This document shows positions 7,547 through 15,075 of a stretch of 18,848 bases of DNA, in pieces (positions within the stretch are counted from its first letter, which is position 1; every line of letters begins with the position of its first letter). The notes under the pieces were generated by a model. That model made no database searches and was not told where the DNA came from. It was given only the letters and a program-made list of their open reading frames with translations. Source of the stretch: Planctomycetota bacterium (GTDB lineage Bacteria > Planctomycetota > Planctomycetia > Planctomycetales > Planctomycetaceae). The stretch lies in assembly GCA_003669575.1 (NCBI GenBank), contig QWOR01000322.1:1-18848 (forward strand), read 5' to 3'. The position numbers were made by a program, and so were the translations under genes.

Positions 7547-8587
7547 ATGAGACTGATTCTGCTGGTCGCTGTTCTGGCTGTGGGAGCATGTGGTCCGGGG
7601 TGGGCGGATGATTCCCCGCTTACAGCTGCGGAGGCAAAACACCTGTCGAACCTGCGACAGGTGACTTCCAAGTTTCCCCGGGCTGGTGAGGGATATTTCT
7701 CCCCCGACGGGAAAGAGATCGTTTACCAAGCCTACCCGCTGGGCTATCCGTTCTATCAGATCTTCGTCCAGCCTCTGCAGCCTGACAGCAAGCCCCGGAT
7801 GATCAGCACCGGTCGAGGCCGGACGACATGTGCGTACTTCAGCCGCGATGGCAAGGGCCTGCTGTTCGCCTCGTCCCATGCCGACCCGATGATTGAGCAA
7901 ACCGAGAAAGCCGCCCGCGAACTGGAAGCTCAGGGCGGTAGAAGACGGTATCAGTGGGACTTCGATCCCTACATGGACATTTACACGATCGGGCACGACG
8001 GAACAGGACTCAAGCGGCTGACAGATGCACCCGGGTACGACGCTGAGGGGAGTTACTCGCAAGACGGCAAACACATCGTCTTCACCAGCAGTCGGGATGG
8101 CGACGCTGACCTGTACATCATGGACGCTGATGGCTCCAACGTTCGCCAGTTGACCAACGTCGATGGCTATGACGGCGGGCCGTTCTTTTCGCCGGACGAC
8201 CAGTGGATTATCTACCGCAGTGATCGCCAGAAGGAGCACATGCTCCAACTGTTTATTATCTCGGTCGATGGCAAGCGGGAGTTCCAGCTGACCAATAATT
8301 TGGATCAGGTGAACTGGTGCCCGTACATCCACCCGTCGCAGAAGTATCTGATCTGGTCGGGGGCCGACTACTCGAAGGGCCCCATGGGAGCCAACTTCGA
8401 CCTGTGGAAGATGGATCTGAAGTTCGAAGACGGTCAGGTCACAGGAGGCACTCCTGAACAGATCACCGATCACGAGAAAGCCGATGTCCTGCCGGTCTTC
8501 AGCCCAGATGGAAAACAGCTGATGTGGACCTCAAGCCGGACTGCGGACGGGTCGAGCCAGTTGTGGATCGCGGACTGGAAGGAATAG
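7547..8587 (+). CDS. Exported TolB-like WD40/PD40 beta-propeller
   Basis: This 346-residue protein resembles the propeller part of TolB. The N-terminus is an export signal (MRLILLVAVLAVGACG). VGAC at 12-15 could be a lipobox, which would make it a lipoprotein; otherwise a normal cut after GWA at about residue 20 is possible. PD40-type repeats follow, each with an F/YSxDGKxxxFxSxRDG core: FSPDGKEIVYQA, FSRDGKGLLFASS, YSQDGKHIVFTSSRDGDADL, FSPDDQWIIYRSDR and FSPDGKQLMWTSSR. The linking phrases IYTIGHDGTGLKRLT and LYIMDADGSNVRQLT are typical of TolB. The separate N-terminal TolB domain is lacking, and no tol/pal genes are adjacent. It is therefore better called a TolB-like protein of unknown ligand, perhaps acting in protein or peptide interactions outside the cytoplasm. 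Confidence 0.9.
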   Translation: MRLILLVAVLAVGACGPGWADDSPLTAAEAKHLSNLRQVTSKFPRAGEGYFSPDGKEIVYQAYPLGYPFYQIFVQPLQPDSKPRMISTGRGRTTCAYFSRDGKGLLFASSHADPMIEQTEKAARELEAQGGRRRYQWDFDPYMDIYTIGHDGTGLKRLTDAPGYDAEGSYSQDGKHIVFTSSRDGDADLYIMDADGSNVRQLTNVDGYDGGPFFSPDDQWIIYRSDRQKEHMLQLFIISVDGKREFQLTNNLDQVNWCPYIHPSQKYLIWSGADYSKGPMGANFDLWKMDLKFEDGQVTGGTPEQITDHEKADVLPVFSPDGKQLMWTSSRTADGSSQLWIADWKE

Positions 8588-8680
8588 CTTCTCACCCGCC
8601 ACAAGTCATTCCAAAACAACAACTTGTAGAAAACGCGACTCACCCAACCTCGACGGATTGGCCGAACTACTGTACAAGAC

Positions 8681-8700
8681 TCACCTTGAGGTGATTTTCG
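8681..8700 (+). terminator. Possible weak terminator after the TolB-like gene
   Basis: TCACC (8681-8685) can pair with GGTGA (8690-8694) around a TTGA loop, followed by TTTTCG. The stem is only 5 bp and the T-run is short, so this is a weak call. It lies 94 bases after the TolB-like stop and 79 before the next start. Confidence 0.25.
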
Positions 8701-8778
8701 CTTTGCCGATAGAGTCCCCGCGAATAGGCGTCAAAGGGACGTCTTGGCGGAGTCATGTTCTCCTGAAGGATCGGGAGT

Positions 8779-9276
8779 TTGGACTACCAGTTCGGCGCTC
8801 CAGGGAAGGTCTGTGCAGCCAGCGGAAAACCGCTTGGGCCGGGGGACAAGTGCGTCTCTGCACTCGTCGAGCAGTCGGGCCGATTGGTACGACTCGACTA
8901 CCTCGAAGCCCACTGGACAGGCGAACCGCCGCACACCGTCGGAAGCTGGAAGTTCCAGATTCCCGAAGCGACCGCCCAGCAGCAACGCATCATCGATGTC
9001 GACTCGCTGTTCCGGTTCTTTGAACAGCTGGTCGAAGACGCCAACCCGGGTTACGACCGGATGCGATATGTCGTAGCACTGTTCCTGCTGCAGCGCAAAC
9101 GCCTGAAGCTGGATGGAACACGTCACGACGATGGCCAGGACCTGCTGGTCTTCCTCGGCAGCCGAGGCGAAGGCCCATACGAAGTGGTGGACCAACAGCT
9201 GACCGCTGACGAGATGTCAGTGCTTGAGGCTGAAATGAAAGCCCAGCTCCAATCACAACGGGAGCAGGTCGCGTGA
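8779..9276 (+). CDS. Conserved 165-residue protein of unknown function (TTG start)
   Basis: The start is TTG at 8779. An in-frame TGA at 8764 leaves no other start codon upstream, and AAGGA at 8766-8770 is well placed. The N-terminus (DYQFGAPGKVCAASGKPLGPGDKC) has two cysteines, at 12 and 25, in a C-x-x-S/T-G-x-x-L-x-x-G-x-x-C pattern. This resembles half a zinc-binding knuckle, but a second cysteine pair is missing. The middle is acidic and aromatic (VDSLFRFFEQLVED), and a helical region with YDRMRYVVALFLLQRKRLKL follows. I do not recognise a function, but it looks like a real conserved soluble protein. Its stop overlaps a GTG of the next frame (GTGA at 9273-9276), suggesting the two genes are translated together. 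Confidence 0.8.
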   Translation: MDYQFGAPGKVCAASGKPLGPGDKCVSALVEQSGRLVRLDYLEAHWTGEPPHTVGSWKFQIPEATAQQQRIIDVDSLFRFFEQLVEDANPGYDRMRYVVALFLLQRKRLKLDGTRHDDGQDLLVFLGSRGEGPYEVVDQQLTADEMSVLEAEMKAQLQSQREQVA

Positions 9277-9383
9277 ACAGCTTACCATCAGCCGCCCAAC
9301 CATCCCGATTTTTCCCGGCGATCAATCGCCCGGCGCTGCGAACGCCTGGGGGGTGTCCGACCTTCAAAGCAGGATGCTCGAAC

Positions 9384-10631
9384 ATGAACTGGTCCGAGAC
9401 CTGTCACGTCGCGGAGAAGGATCTTCCGACACGGTTCATCTCCTTTTGTACGTTGATGCTGCTCTGTTTCGTCGCATTCGGTATGACAGGCTGCGTTTCG
9501 ATGAACATCTGGAGGCACAGAGAACCTCCACTGGCCAAGGCTGATCCTCCACTTTCGCCGAAGTCGTCAGCCGAAGAGATCCTCGCCAGAGTCAACGAAA
9601 ATGCATATAGCGAATATTCTCCGAACGGGCTGAAGTCGTATCGCTGCGATGATGTGAAGGTGCGGATGAAGGGTGTTCCCGCACCCATGCGGGCTTCGAT
9701 CGTCGTCGAGGCTCCACGAAATCTGCGGCTGCGCGTCGCGAACCCCCTCACCGGCGGCGATGCGGTTGATCTCGGTTCCAACGATCAGGAGTTCTGGTTC
9801 TGGGCCAAGGATTCCCAGCCTGCCAATGTCCTCGTCTGCTCACACGATCAGATTGCTGTGGCAACCAAGGTCACAACGTTGCCCCTGCCATTTCGGCCCG
9901 ACTGGCTGATGGAAGTTATGGGCGTCGCGCCGATCTCCGGCTCGGGTTACGAAATCCGCCGAATGAATCAGCGTAGCCCGATTGTGGAGCTGGTCTCGGT
10001 GCAACGGACCCCTGATCAAAATCCGGTCCGCCGCATTGTCAAAGTCGACATGGGACACGGTGTCGTGCTGGAACACCGGATCGAAGCGATGGACGGAAAA
10101 ATGATCGCCAAGGCGACGCTCAGCCGTCACTTCCTGGACCCCGAGACACGTCTCATTTTGCCTCGCCAGATTTCGATCGACTGGCCCGCTGCGGAACAGG
10201 TTCTGGCATTGAGCCTGGAGTTCACGAGCGTCGACTTCAACTCACCCGCTCAGTCCGTAGCGATGTGGACCGTGCCCAATCTGCCCGACTACCCGGTATT
10301 TGACATTGGAGCCTACGCCGTCAGACAACTGGGGAATCAGCACCACGATCCGGCCAACCCTCACGCGGGGGACACGGGAATCGCTGGACGAGCGAAGATT
10401 GAGGACGATTCAGGCACTGAGGACGACAGTACTGACTCGAATGAGAATGTCATTACCGAAGCAGGGGCCTGGTCTGATGCCCCCCTTCCACTCGACACTA
10501 TTGATCGTCCGACTCAGACAGCTTCCATGCAGAAAGAGCAGCCTGATTCGCCAGAGTTGCCTGAGGACTCGCCGACCGATGATGGTGCCGCGGAATTGCC
10601 GCCAGACAACGCCCGCCCGTTTCCGGAATAA
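9384..10631 (+). CDS. Lipoprotein, probable LolA/LppX-like fold
   Basis: The chosen ATG (9384) has AGGA at 9371-9374 and gives 415 residues. The signal peptide is hydrophobic (FISFCTLMLLCFVAFG) and ends in a lipobox, MTGC, so the mature protein should carry a lipid on that cysteine. The body, about 60-320, alternates amphipathic strands (VKVRMKGVPAPMRASIVVEA, LRLRVANPLTG, FWFWAKDS). That is the pattern of LolA/LolB/LppX-like half-barrels and of DUF4292-type proteins, which handle lipids or lipoproteins. The last 90 residues are acidic and proline-rich (DDSGTEDDSTDSN), probably disordered. A GTG at 9273 overlapping the previous stop has a good GGGAG site at 9260-9264 and would add 37 residues. 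I prefer 9384 because the signal peptide would otherwise begin unusually far in, but the GTG start is a real alternative. Confidence 0.83.
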   Translation: MNWSETCHVAEKDLPTRFISFCTLMLLCFVAFGMTGCVSMNIWRHREPPLAKADPPLSPKSSAEEILARVNENAYSEYSPNGLKSYRCDDVKVRMKGVPAPMRASIVVEAPRNLRLRVANPLTGGDAVDLGSNDQEFWFWAKDSQPANVLVCSHDQIAVATKVTTLPLPFRPDWLMEVMGVAPISGSGYEIRRMNQRSPIVELVSVQRTPDQNPVRRIVKVDMGHGVVLEHRIEAMDGKMIAKATLSRHFLDPETRLILPRQISIDWPAAEQVLALSLEFTSVDFNSPAQSVAMWTVPNLPDYPVFDIGAYAVRQLGNQHHDPANPHAGDTGIAGRAKIEDDSGTEDDSTDSNENVITEAGAWSDAPLPLDTIDRPTQTASMQKEQPDSPELPEDSPTDDGAAELPPDNARPFPE

Positions 10632-10635
10632 CCCG

Positions 10636-10664
10636 GCACTGAGTCAGATTCTGACTCTTGGTGC
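10636..10664. terminator. Hairpin between convergent genes, possible terminator
   Basis: GAGTCAG (10641-10647) pairs with CTGACTC (10651-10657) around ATT. Outside it GCAC (10636-10639) can pair with GTGC (10661-10664). It lies 5 to 33 bases after the lipoprotein stop and 42 before the end of the convergent beta-helix gene. No proper T-tract follows on either strand, so termination is likely weak or factor-dependent. Confidence 0.35.
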
Positions 10665-10705
10665 AGCACAAACCATCGCATCCCGCTTCGCTCTCGAGGG
10701 CTGAC

Positions 10706-12085
10706 CTACTTCCCTTCAAAGCAGCCGATATCCACCGGCCCCGACACGGGCCGTTTGATCCCGGGACGGTCGATTCCGGGAGGTTCATACTCCACGGGCA
10801 ACGTACGTGGCGGTGCATTCACGCCGTGGTCCCGCAGCACTGACCCAGCTCCTGGCTGATAGTCCGCATGAGCCGGGTCAGCAAACCCAGGGTTCTCCTG
10901 CTCGCTCGCATCCATGGAGTTGACCGCCCCCTTCAGTTGTCCGAAGCACTTCTTCCAGCCGGGCTTGAGGTAGTTGCCACGCAGATTGGCCTGCCCCGTT
11001 TCGTCGAGAATGGCGAAGGACGCTCCAGGTCCATTGGTGTAGATCACATTGTTCCAGATCTCGGCCTTCTGCATGTTCGTCGATAGCCGCATCAATACAG
11101 TTTTGTCCTTGCGGGTCGAGATGATGGTGTTGTTATAGAACAGGAGCGATCGCCGATTGGCGGCGTCGTCCCCGCTGTCTCCCCCGAAATGGACAATCTG
11201 GTTGTTGTCAGGTCCGGCATGTTCAATGAGCAGATTGCCGTAGACCTGGGCCAGGTGGTATCGCGAGTCGTTGCGGATCGCCATCCCTTCCTGGGAGTCG
11301 ACGAGGTCGAGCTGGCGGTTGCCCCCTTCGATCCGGTTGTAGCGAACAATGAGCCCTGCCGACCGGTCCTTGAGGTTGTTCCCGCGGCTGCCAGCCCGCA
11401 GCGGGCCGAAGCGGTTGAACTGGTAGATCATGCCCGTCGATTCGGAGTAGGCGTTGTGCTCATAGACACTGCCCACGATACCGTTCTCGTAGATATCACA
11501 CCCCTCGACCAGTACCTCTTCCGCGTCGGGCGCCACAAAGAGTCCGTTGCCACAGTCGTGCAGGCGGCAATTTCGAATCGTGATGTGGTTGCCACTCTCA
11601 ACGTAGATGGCCGACGCATTGGTCGCGTACTCGGTCAGTCCGTCGTTGCCCAGAAAAAAATTCTCGGGCCGGGCTCCCTGAATGTTGAGGTTCTCGATCA
11701 AGATGTATGCAGGAGGAGTATCACCCGAGTCGCGGGTCGAACCGATCTTGATCACGCTGCGGGCAGGTGCGGTGAATTGCAGCCCCGTGGGAGTGGAAGC
11801 ACGACCGGCCTCGATGACCGGGGCCTCGCCCTTGGCATTGCGAACACCGCGCACGACGATCGGCTGTTCGGCAGTCCCGGCACTTGAGATCGCCCACTTG
11901 AAACGATATGCCTCGGGACGCCAGTGGATCTCGACGATGTCGCCGGGATTCAGTCGATCCCAGGCCACATGGCCCGGATGCCGCATCGGCTTGTCGGGGC
12001 CGACCTGGTACGTCTCTGCCCCTGCTATGTCTGCCAGACAGACACACCACACCACCGCCCCCAGACTGAATCGCAGAAAACTCAT
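10706..12085 (-). CDS. Secreted right-handed parallel beta-helix protein
   Basis: This is a 459-residue exported protein. Residues 1-23 are a signal peptide (hydrophobic core LGAVVWCVCLADIAGA, likely cut before ETYQVG). After a PGDIVEIHW segment typical of pectate-lyase-like N-termini, the chain runs through beta-helix coils: YILIENLNIQG, ITIRNCRLHDCGNGLFV, VLVEGCDIYENGIVG, LIVRYNRIEGGNRQLDLVDS, AQVYGNLLIEH, LLFYNNTIIS and AEIWNNVIYTNG. The spaced N-x-I/L and NG/CG turns are characteristic of PbH1 repeats in polysaccharide lyases and isomerases. The end, PVDIGCFEGK, matches the DIGxFE close of such surface proteins. No catalytic lysine/aspartate set can be assigned, so binding rather than cleavage is possible. 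It is the last gene of the ECF operon, 106 bases after the ExbD-like gene, and an inverted repeat covers its start codon. Confidence 0.88.
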   Translation of the reverse strand: MSFLRFSLGAVVWCVCLADIAGAETYQVGPDKPMRHPGHVAWDRLNPGDIVEIHWRPEAYRFKWAISSAGTAEQPIVVRGVRNAKGEAPVIEAGRASTPTGLQFTAPARSVIKIGSTRDSGDTPPAYILIENLNIQGARPENFFLGNDGLTEYATNASAIYVESGNHITIRNCRLHDCGNGLFVAPDAEEVLVEGCDIYENGIVGSVYEHNAYSESTGMIYQFNRFGPLRAGSRGNNLKDRSAGLIVRYNRIEGGNRQLDLVDSQEGMAIRNDSRYHLAQVYGNLLIEHAGPDNNQIVHFGGDSGDDAANRRSLLFYNNTIISTRKDKTVLMRLSTNMQKAEIWNNVIYTNGPGASFAILDETGQANLRGNYLKPGWKKCFGQLKGAVNSMDASEQENPGFADPAHADYQPGAGSVLRDHGVNAPPRTLPVEYEPPGIDRPGIKRPVSGPVDIGCFEGK

Positions 12086-12118
12086 CGGCAGGTCGATCCC
12101 CAGACAGAGATGAGTTCT
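12077..12118 (-). promoter_or_regulatory. Inverted repeat burying the start codon of the beta-helix gene
   Basis: Read on the minus strand, AACTCATC (plus 12109-12116) lies 22 bases before its exact complement GATGAGTT (plus 12079-12086). The second arm contains the ATG at 12083-12085. One G-T and one A-T pair extend the stem to 10 bp. In the mRNA this would form a hairpin that hides the start codon, with a GGGGA sequence in the loop. This suggests translational control or coupling, and is an inference from pairing alone. Confidence 0.45.
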
Positions 12119-12191
12119 AGAAACCCGATTCGATCAAGAACGCACCGGTTCAAGTGCGCAGTCGGACCAGGGCAACTCATGCACCCAAAAT

Positions 12192-12695
12192 CTACTTCAC
12201 GCCGGGGACGGCGGAGGGTGGAGACTGCGGTTTGTCGACTGCAAAACTCACAGACTGGAACCCCGCTGCGATACAGGTGTCCCAGACATCCACCAGCTGT
12301 TCCATCTGCACCGATGGGGCAATATCGAGGACCACCGGATTCTCGGGGCTGAGCTCCGCCAGAGCCCGCAGTTTGGCCTTCAGCGGTTTCAGGTCCTGGT
12401 AAACCGTGCCGTTCATGTCGACCTGCAGGGCGTTCTCGGCCCCGGCGATCTGCAGTTTTAACCAGACATCAGTGACCCAGGACTTGCGGGATACTGGATC
12501 GACCTGAGTCGTGACCGCTCCGTTCTCCGGAAGGGGGGCTGGCAACAGCTTCTCGGGCGGGGAGCCTCCCGCTGTGACTACAAAGAAGATCAACAGGTTG
12601 AAGACAACGTCGACCATGGCCATCATCGGATCGCCGTAGTCGCGCGTTTTGTTTCCCGGGAGTCGCATACCGGGGAGTGTCTTCTCAGTCGACAC
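12192..12695 (-). CDS. ExbD/TolR-family biopolymer transport protein
   Basis: This 167-residue protein has the ExbD/TolR layout: a short cytoplasmic N-terminus and one membrane helix at about 24-43 (MMAMVDVVFNLLIFFVV) with the key proton-path aspartate at Asp29. An extended linker follows, then a periplasmic domain with KLRALAELSPENPVVLDIAPSVQMEQLVDVWDTCIAAGF, matching the ExbD strand-helix end. The start is GTG at 12695, 38 bases after the upstream stop; the site before it is weak. ExbD normally works with ExbB/TolQ-type partners to use the proton gradient. None is encoded in this window. It lies between the ECF genes and the beta-helix gene, so it may energise a surface process controlled by the sigma factor, or borrow a partner from elsewhere. 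Confidence 0.87.
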   Translation of the reverse strand: MSTEKTLPGMRLPGNKTRDYGDPMMAMVDVVFNLLIFFVVTAGGSPPEKLLPAPLPENGAVTTQVDPVSRKSWVTDVWLKLQIAGAENALQVDMNGTVYQDLKPLKAKLRALAELSPENPVVLDIAPSVQMEQLVDVWDTCIAAGFQSVSFAVDKPQSPPSAVPGVK

Positions 12696-12733
12696 CTCAG
12701 AGCAAGAGCGATTTCCCTGCCGCAGCTGATAGA

Positions 12734-13906
12734 TTACGGTCTCGGCGGTGGTGGCTCTCCATCCGGACCGAATTCCGGGCGTGGACCACCGGGTGGAGGA
12801 CCCTCTGGGGGTGGCTCGCGGTCATTGGGATCGGGCAGGCGATTCTTCCCCAGCTGTCGGCCCAGAATGCCACGCATTCCCTTGGGGCCGTCTCCGCGTG
12901 GACCTCTCCCCTCTCCATTCGGGCCATCCCCTGGAGGACCACCTTGAAGACGCTTGCGGGCCGCATTGATCTCTCGATCGATCAAACTCCGAAGTTCTGC
13001 CACATCGGAATCGGCCAACAGGTAGCTCCGCAGCAGCCTGGCCTTGAACTGGTCGGCCCGTAACTGCAGGAGTTGATCCTGTTGTTCGGGAGGCAGAGTC
13101 GCCAGATGAGCTCGCAGTTTGTCCTCACTGACGCTCGCAGCCTCGCGGGACAGCTGATCCATGCACGAGATGAAGATCGCTCGTACGACAAACCTCTTCC
13201 GTTTTTCGATATCGATCGGCCCGGAAAAAAACTGCTTCAAATCGGCGTTGCCGGTCTCTTCCACCATCTGGGCCAGTTCCGCCTCTGAGAGCGTTCGTAA
13301 GGCCTTCTCGGGGTTCTGGCCCCCCTGCTCACGCAGCAGTCGCAGCTGGTACCCGAATCGTTTGAGTCCCTGAAGTTTGTCGACCTGCTGCTGCTCTTCG
13401 GCGGTCAGAGTCAGTCTCCGGGTCAGGTAATCGAATACCTTCGACAACTGCTGTTCATTCAGTCGGGCCGCCTGCAAGGGTCCGGCCCCCGGACGAGCCT
13501 CTGCCTCGGAGTCTTCGGCGTCGGACCGCTCCTTGACGATGCTGGCGACGCGCTGGACCTTCTCCTGCGGCTGGCTGATGTGGGCGAGATCGTCCTGTTG
13601 CCAGGCGTCGATCGTCTTGAGCCAGTCGCAATAGAGCCTCATCGCGTCCAGATAACGCGGCCCCTTGGATCGATCCTGCTCGAGTTGTGAATGCAGTTGA
13701 CGCAGCTCATCCCGCTCGACCTCGGTGAGCGTGCGGTACAGTTCATACTTGCGTTTCAATACATTTCGTTCGACATCCGACATCGCCGAGATCGTGTCAC
13801 GGGACCGCGACAGCGCGGGATTTCCCCGTCCCAGCACAATCGGTGCTGCGACCAGAATCCCAGCGATCGTGAGTCCCCATCCGATCCAGGCTATTTTATT
13901 GAACAC
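12734..13906 (-). CDS. Membrane-anchored helical protein with Gly/Pro-rich tail
   Basis: This is a 390-residue protein of unknown function. An N-terminal hydrophobic segment (IAWIGWGLTIAGILVAAPIVLG, about 4-25) acts as a signal anchor. Residues 35-320 are strongly helical and charged, with heptad-like runs such as LTEVERDELRQLHSQLEQD and LTAEEQQQVDKLQGLKRFGYQLRLLREQGG. The same MSxVER/LTxEEQxxVDKL phrase appears twice, suggesting an internal repeat. The last 70 residues are a Gly/Pro/Arg tail (GPPGDGPNGEGRGPRG, PPPEGPPPGGPRPE). The GTG start at 13906 overlaps the end of the anti-sigma gene by 11 bases and has GAGG about 8 bases upstream, so it is translated in tandem with it. It is probably a periplasmic effector or sensor of the sigma system. 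Confidence 0.8.
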   Translation of the reverse strand: MFNKIAWIGWGLTIAGILVAAPIVLGRGNPALSRSRDTISAMSDVERNVLKRKYELYRTLTEVERDELRQLHSQLEQDRSKGPRYLDAMRLYCDWLKTIDAWQQDDLAHISQPQEKVQRVASIVKERSDAEDSEAEARPGAGPLQAARLNEQQLSKVFDYLTRRLTLTAEEQQQVDKLQGLKRFGYQLRLLREQGGQNPEKALRTLSEAELAQMVEETGNADLKQFFSGPIDIEKRKRFVVRAIFISCMDQLSREAASVSEDKLRAHLATLPPEQQDQLLQLRADQFKARLLRSYLLADSDVAELRSLIDREINAARKRLQGGPPGDGPNGEGRGPRGDGPKGMRGILGRQLGKNRLPDPNDREPPPEGPPPGGPRPEFGPDGEPPPPRP

Positions 13907-14417
13907 GGGCGTTCCTCACTTCTTCCAGAATCTCCTGCATCAGGAGCGGCTGTCCTTCCAGCCGTTCGAGAAACTCATGCTGCCCAACCTGCCGGTACTC
14001 ATCGATGTTCTGAATAATTGGTAAGTCCCGGAGCAGCAGTTCCTCGTTTGACGGTGCCCAGCGATTCGTACTGGCATAGCCCAGCAAACCGGAAACGACC
14101 AGTAAACCAGCTCCCGCCGCTGTAACCACGAAAAGGTGAGCCCGCTTGTACCACCAGGACTGAGTCAAATCAGGCTTCACATCGGCCAGCTTGACCGTCG
14201 CCATGGTCCGCTGGGTGAACTCCGTCGTCGCCTGTGGCCGGGGCAACAGATCGAGAAGTTCATACGTACGTACCAGCATCTCAACGTCTTTGCGAGCCAC
14301 CGGGCTGTCGGCGAGGATGCCTTCGAGTTTTTTGATCTCATCGGGGCTCAGTTCGCCATCGAGATAGGCCACGAAATTGTCCCGGTCTTCGACCGAAACA
14401 CGTTTCATCTTATCCAT
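13896..14417 (-). CDS. Probable membrane anti-sigma factor without zinc motif
   Basis: The gene begins 43 bases after the ECF sigma stop in the same direction, and its N-terminus fits an anti-sigma domain: DNFVAYLDGELSPDEIKKLEGILADSP (about 13-39), then a helix with ARKDVEMLVRTYELLDLLP. One membrane helix follows at about 93-115 (FVVTAAGAGLLVVSGLLGYA), with a periplasmic tail rich in leucine and acidic residues. No HxxxCxxC zinc site is present; the domain has no cysteine. The start at 14417 has AGGGAG at a spacing of about 7. An open frame extends to 14486 (23 more residues, overlapping the sigma gene), but that start lacks a site. Its likely role is to hold the ECF sigma factor at the membrane until a signal arrives. 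This is inferred from position and layout. Confidence 0.8.
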   Translation of the reverse strand: MDKMKRVSVEDRDNFVAYLDGELSPDEIKKLEGILADSPVARKDVEMLVRTYELLDLLPRPQATTEFTQRTMATVKLADVKPDLTQSWWYKRAHLFVVTAAGAGLLVVSGLLGYASTNRWAPSNEELLLRDLPIIQNIDEYRQVGQHEFLERLEGQPLLMQEILEEVRNARVQ

Positions 14418-14460
14418 GGCATACTCCCTGCTGAGGAGAGAGTCAGGTTCTGAAGGAGTC

Positions 14461-15075
14461 TCACTTGGCGTACTCCTCCAGTGCAATTCGGAGCTGGTCG
14501 CGGGCCCGGGACAGCAGGGACTTCACCGCCTGCGGGCTCATCTCCATCGCGGCTCCGATGTCGATGTAGTTCATCCCTTCAAACTTGTGCAGCAGAAGAG
14601 CCATGCGCTGGCGATCGTTCAGCGTATCCATGGCAGTTTGCACCTTTTCCATGAGTTCGGCTTTGGCCATGACGCGTGACGGCATCAGGGCTGATTTCTC
14701 CGGAACCGACTGAGGTTGCGGGGCAGCTTGCGGTCCGGAGATTTCCGGGTCGGCCAGCTGAGTCTCCTTTCGACGGCCTAGTGTACGGCGGGTGTTACTG
14801 GCCAGATTGTGAGCAATACTGAAAATCCACGTCGAGAACTTCGCGTTGGCCTCGTAGCCTTGCCGGGCACGATACACCCTGAGGAAGACTTCCTGGGCAA
14901 CATCCTCCGCTGTGGTGCGATCCCCAATCAGATTGGTCAGCACGCCGATCAGACGATCCTGATACGTTGCGACCAATCGGGCAAATGCAACTTCATCCCC
15001 ATCCCGGACACGGAGCATGAGCTGTGCGTCCGGATCCTTGAGGTAAGGATTGCTGGCGGTACTGGTGGTGGTCAC
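14461..15075 (-). CDS. ECF-family RNA polymerase sigma factor
   Basis: This 204-residue protein has the two ECF domains. Region 2 spans about 27-100 and includes the core-binding AEDVAQEVFLRVYRAR (56-71) and the -10-recognising segment FSTWIFSIAHNLASNTRR (80-97). A Gln/Pro-rich linker follows (about 108-140). Region 4 spans about 150-198, with LNDRQRMALLLHKFEGMNYIDIGAAM and the helix-turn-helix SPQAVKSLLSRARDQLR. There is no region 1 or 3. The start is GTG at 15075. It directs polymerase to promoters of its regulon, probably including this operon. It is the first gene of a five-gene unit with the membrane anti-sigma candidate next. I could not read a clear ECF promoter upstream. Confidence 0.93.
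   Translation of the reverse strand: MTTTSTASNPYLKDPDAQLMLRVRDGDEVAFARLVATYQDRLIGVLTNLIGDRTTAEDVAQEVFLRVYRARQGYEANAKFSTWIFSIAHNLASNTRRTLGRRKETQLADPEISGPQAAPQPQSVPEKSALMPSRVMAKAELMEKVQTAMDTLNDRQRMALLLHKFEGMNYIDIGAAMEMSPQAVKSLLSRARDQLRIALEEYAK

Noticed and set aside
7013..8473. Long open frame on the minus strand (486 codons) opposite the TolB-like gene and the start of the 608-residue gene
   Set aside because: It lies antisense to two well-supported genes and has no recognisable domain or ribosome site; its composition is what antisense reading of these genes would give.
8731..9195. Minus-strand frame opposite the 165-residue gene
   Set aside because: It mirrors the coding strand, which has a good ribosome site and is followed by an overlapping downstream start.
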